Under the pieces are notes generated by a model. The model was not told the DNA's origin. It searched no databases and worked only from the letters and a program-made list of their open reading frames with translations. Positions 62,600 through 64,000 of a DNA stretch of 64,000 nucleotides are shown piece by piece. This DNA is from Candidatus Gastranaerophilales bacterium (GTDB lineage Bacteria > Cyanobacteriota > Vampirovibrionia > Gastranaerophilales > Gastranaerophilaceae). The stretch's first letter is position 1, and every line of letters begins with the position of its first letter. The translations under genes and the position numbers were made by a program. The stretch spans positions 1 to 64,000 of the forward strand of contig CAAGHI010000030.1 of NCBI GenBank assembly GCA_900769645.1. Reading direction: 5' to 3'.

Positions 62600-62722
62600 A
62601 GTTAGATGCGAAGATGCCTAGAGGCAAAGATGCAAAGTCGGTTACAAAAGCAGCTAGCAGCTAGGAAGTGAGGCAGCTAAGCGTAACGCTATTAGTGCCC
62701 TAGTAACTTAGTAACTTTATCA
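62600..62722. repeat. Chain of three different 8-mer arrays
   Basis: GATGCGAA/GATGCCTA/GAGGCAAA/GATGCAAA then GTCGGTTACA, GCAGCTAG/GAAGTGAG/GCAGCTAA then GTAACG, and TTAGTGCC/CTAGTAAC/TTAGTAAC. The clearest case of unlike arrays joined by GTTACA-like junctions. Confidence 0.8.
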
Positions 62723-62736
62723 AAAGAGGAACAACA

Positions 62737-64000
62737 ATGAAACACGTATATATCGAAACAATGGGTTGCCAAATGAATAAATCAGATACCGAAAGAATGC
62801 TCGGAATGCTTTCTCACTTTGGCTATGAAGAAACAAAAGATCCTGAAAAAGCAGATTTGTTAATGGTAAACACCTGTTCTATCAGACAACTCAGTGAGGA
62901 TAAAGCTTTCAGCCAACTTGGTGTTTGGGGCAAGTGGAAGCAAGATAGAAATCCTGATTTGAAAATCGGAATGTGTGGTTGTGTAGCTCAACAAAAAGCA
63001 AGACAGGTTTTTGCCCGTGCACCTTATGTTGACTTTGTTTTGGGAACTCATAAGATTTATTCGCTTCCAGAAGTTATAAAAAGAATTAATAATGGTGAAC
63101 GAGTTTGCGAATGCGAAGAAACAAATAAACCTTCGCAAAATCCTGAAAATTACGAAATTAACCGTGTAAAATCAACAAATGCGTGGATTAATATAACAGA
63201 AGGCTGTAATAATTTCTGTACTTATTGTATTGTTCCATACACTCGTGGTCGAGAACGTTCAAGGCTCCCTGAAACAATTATAAAAGAGGCAAAAGACGCT
63301 CTTAATGCAGGGTTTAAGGAAATTACATTGCTTGGACAAAATGTTGACAGTTATGGTAAAGATTTTAAAGATAAAAATTACAGACTCGCCGACTTGTTAA
63401 AAGAATTAAATGCGCTTGAAGGCAAATTTAGAATTCGTTTTGTAACGTCATATCCGACAGATATTACAGATGAATTGATTGAAACTGCAAAAGAGTTGGA
63501 CAAGGTTTGTGAGTACTTCCATATTCCGATGCAATCAGGAAATTCGGAGGTTTTGAAAGCCATGAACAGACGTTATGACAGAGAAACTTATGCGAAAATC
63601 GTGAAAAAAGTTCGTGAGATGGTGCCTGATGTGACTATTACAAGTGACTTTATCGCAGGTTTTCCAGGAGAAACGGAGGAACAGTTCCAAGACACATTGA
63701 CTGCAATTGACGAGTATGAACTTGATTATTGCAATGTTGCAGCGTATTCTCCACGAGAAAAAACAGTTGCTGCAAGATGGACAGACAAATTTATTCCGGA
63801 AGATGTTAAGGACGAAAGATTTCAACGACTTAATGATAAAGTTAAAGAAAATTGCTTGAAATCAAACTTGAAATATGTTGGTCGTGAAATGGAAGTTTTG
63901 GTTGAAAACTTTTATGAGCACAAAGGACAGATGATTAACACAGGCAAAACTCGTAATTTCAAGACGGTTCATATTCCTTGCGATACGGATTTGACAGGGC
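62737..64000 (+). CDS. miaB: tRNA-2-methylthio-N6-dimethylallyladenosine synthase MiaB (3' truncated by window)
   Basis: Radical-SAM methylthiotransferase acting on A37 of tRNAs. 421 codons are present; the frame is still open at the window end, so the TRAM domain is only partly seen. N-terminal cluster Cys in ETMGCQMNKSD, VNTCSIR and GMCGCVAQQ; the radical SAM triad CNNFCTYC; SYPTDI and HIPMQSGN. SD AGAGGA before the ATG at 62737. Confidence 0.96.
   Translation, partial: MKHVYIETMGCQMNKSDTERMLGMLSHFGYEETKDPEKADLLMVNTCSIRQLSEDKAFSQLGVWGKWKQDRNPDLKIGMCGCVAQQKARQVFARAPYVDFVLGTHKIYSLPEVIKRINNGERVCECEETNKPSQNPENYEINRVKSTNAWINITEGCNNFCTYCIVPYTRGRERSRLPETIIKEAKDALNAGFKEITLLGQNVDSYGKDFKDKNYRLADLLKELNALEGKFRIRFVTSYPTDITDELIETAKELDKVCEYFHIPMQSGNSEVLKAMNRRYDRETYAKIVKKVREMVPDVTITSDFIAGFPGETEEQFQDTLTAIDEYELDYCNVAAYSPREKTVAARWTDKFIPEDVKDERFQRLNDKVKENCLKSNLKYVGREMEVLVENFYEHKGQMINTGKTRNFKTVHIPCDTDLTG

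Overview
The window is a 64 kb piece of an AT-rich bacterial chromosome. It most likely comes from a gut lineage of non-photosynthetic Cyanobacteria relatives (Vampirovibrionia/Melainabacteria, order Gastranaerophilales). This is inferred from the repeated prepilin motif FTLAEVLITLGIIGVV with Cys-rich C-termini, a long NusB, a diderm envelope (a 2066-residue autotransporter) alongside anaerobe traits (reverse rubrerythrin, pyrophosphate-dependent phosphofructokinase), and many small lineage-specific proteins. No rRNA, tRNA, CRISPR array, integrase or recognisable transposase was seen.

Layout. 1-5.6 kb: the end of a class A penicillin-binding protein, a short RNase HIII, a TIGR02757 protein and RecJ. 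5.8-16.5 kb: a large unknown gene cut by one in-frame stop, TspO, CysS, an M14 amidase with FtsY, NusB and a TPR protein on the minus strand, two tandem exported coiled-coil paralogs, and a lipoate-ligase-like protein. 16.6-26 kb: a Lys/Glu-rich protein, a PcrA-type helicase, a SLOG protein, a HEAT-like protein, Nudix, Cof-type phosphatase, TrmB regulator, thymidine kinase. 26-31 kb is accessory: an element with terminal inverted repeats carrying a DUF4186 gene, two small-protein genes, and a pyrophosphate phosphofructokinase flanked by two inverted loci that look like type I toxin-antitoxin modules. 31-42 kb: YceD-L32-PlsX-FabH-FabD and FabG-ACP-FabF (fatty-acid synthesis), interrupted by prepilin-like genes. 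42-51.5 kb: an endonuclease IV-like protein, fluoride channel, C_GCAxxG_C_C protein, EngB, a broken UbiB-like kinase, and the giant Pmp-like autotransporter. 51.7-64 kb: GatA, a broken HI0074-type gene, HTH, prepilin, a HEPN/MNT pair, DnaK, small exported and unknown proteins, YkgJ-type protein, reverse rubrerythrin, acyl-CoA/ACP ligase and MiaB (runs off the end).

The strongest signal outside ordinary genes is at about 27.9-28.2 and 30.04-30.31 kb. Two related loci each encode a 24-29-residue hydrophobic peptide behind a strong ribosome site. Each has a consensus-like promoter, a 5' UTR stem whose two sides change together between copies, a shared 3' hairpin, and a convergent promoter that would make an antisense RNA of roughly 120 nt. 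I read these as type I toxin-antitoxin candidates; the reading is inference from sequence only.

A second theme is the intergenic DNA. It is built from interchangeable modules: degenerate arrays of 7-8 bp units ending in a GTTCGTTACAG-like junction, and several families of hairpins whose stems covary. Some of these modules have entered coding sequence. A third theme is gene decay or switching: three genes have one in-frame stop each, and two genes are thrown out of frame at G10 tracts. At least five genes look leaderless, with a -10 box exactly six bases before ATG.
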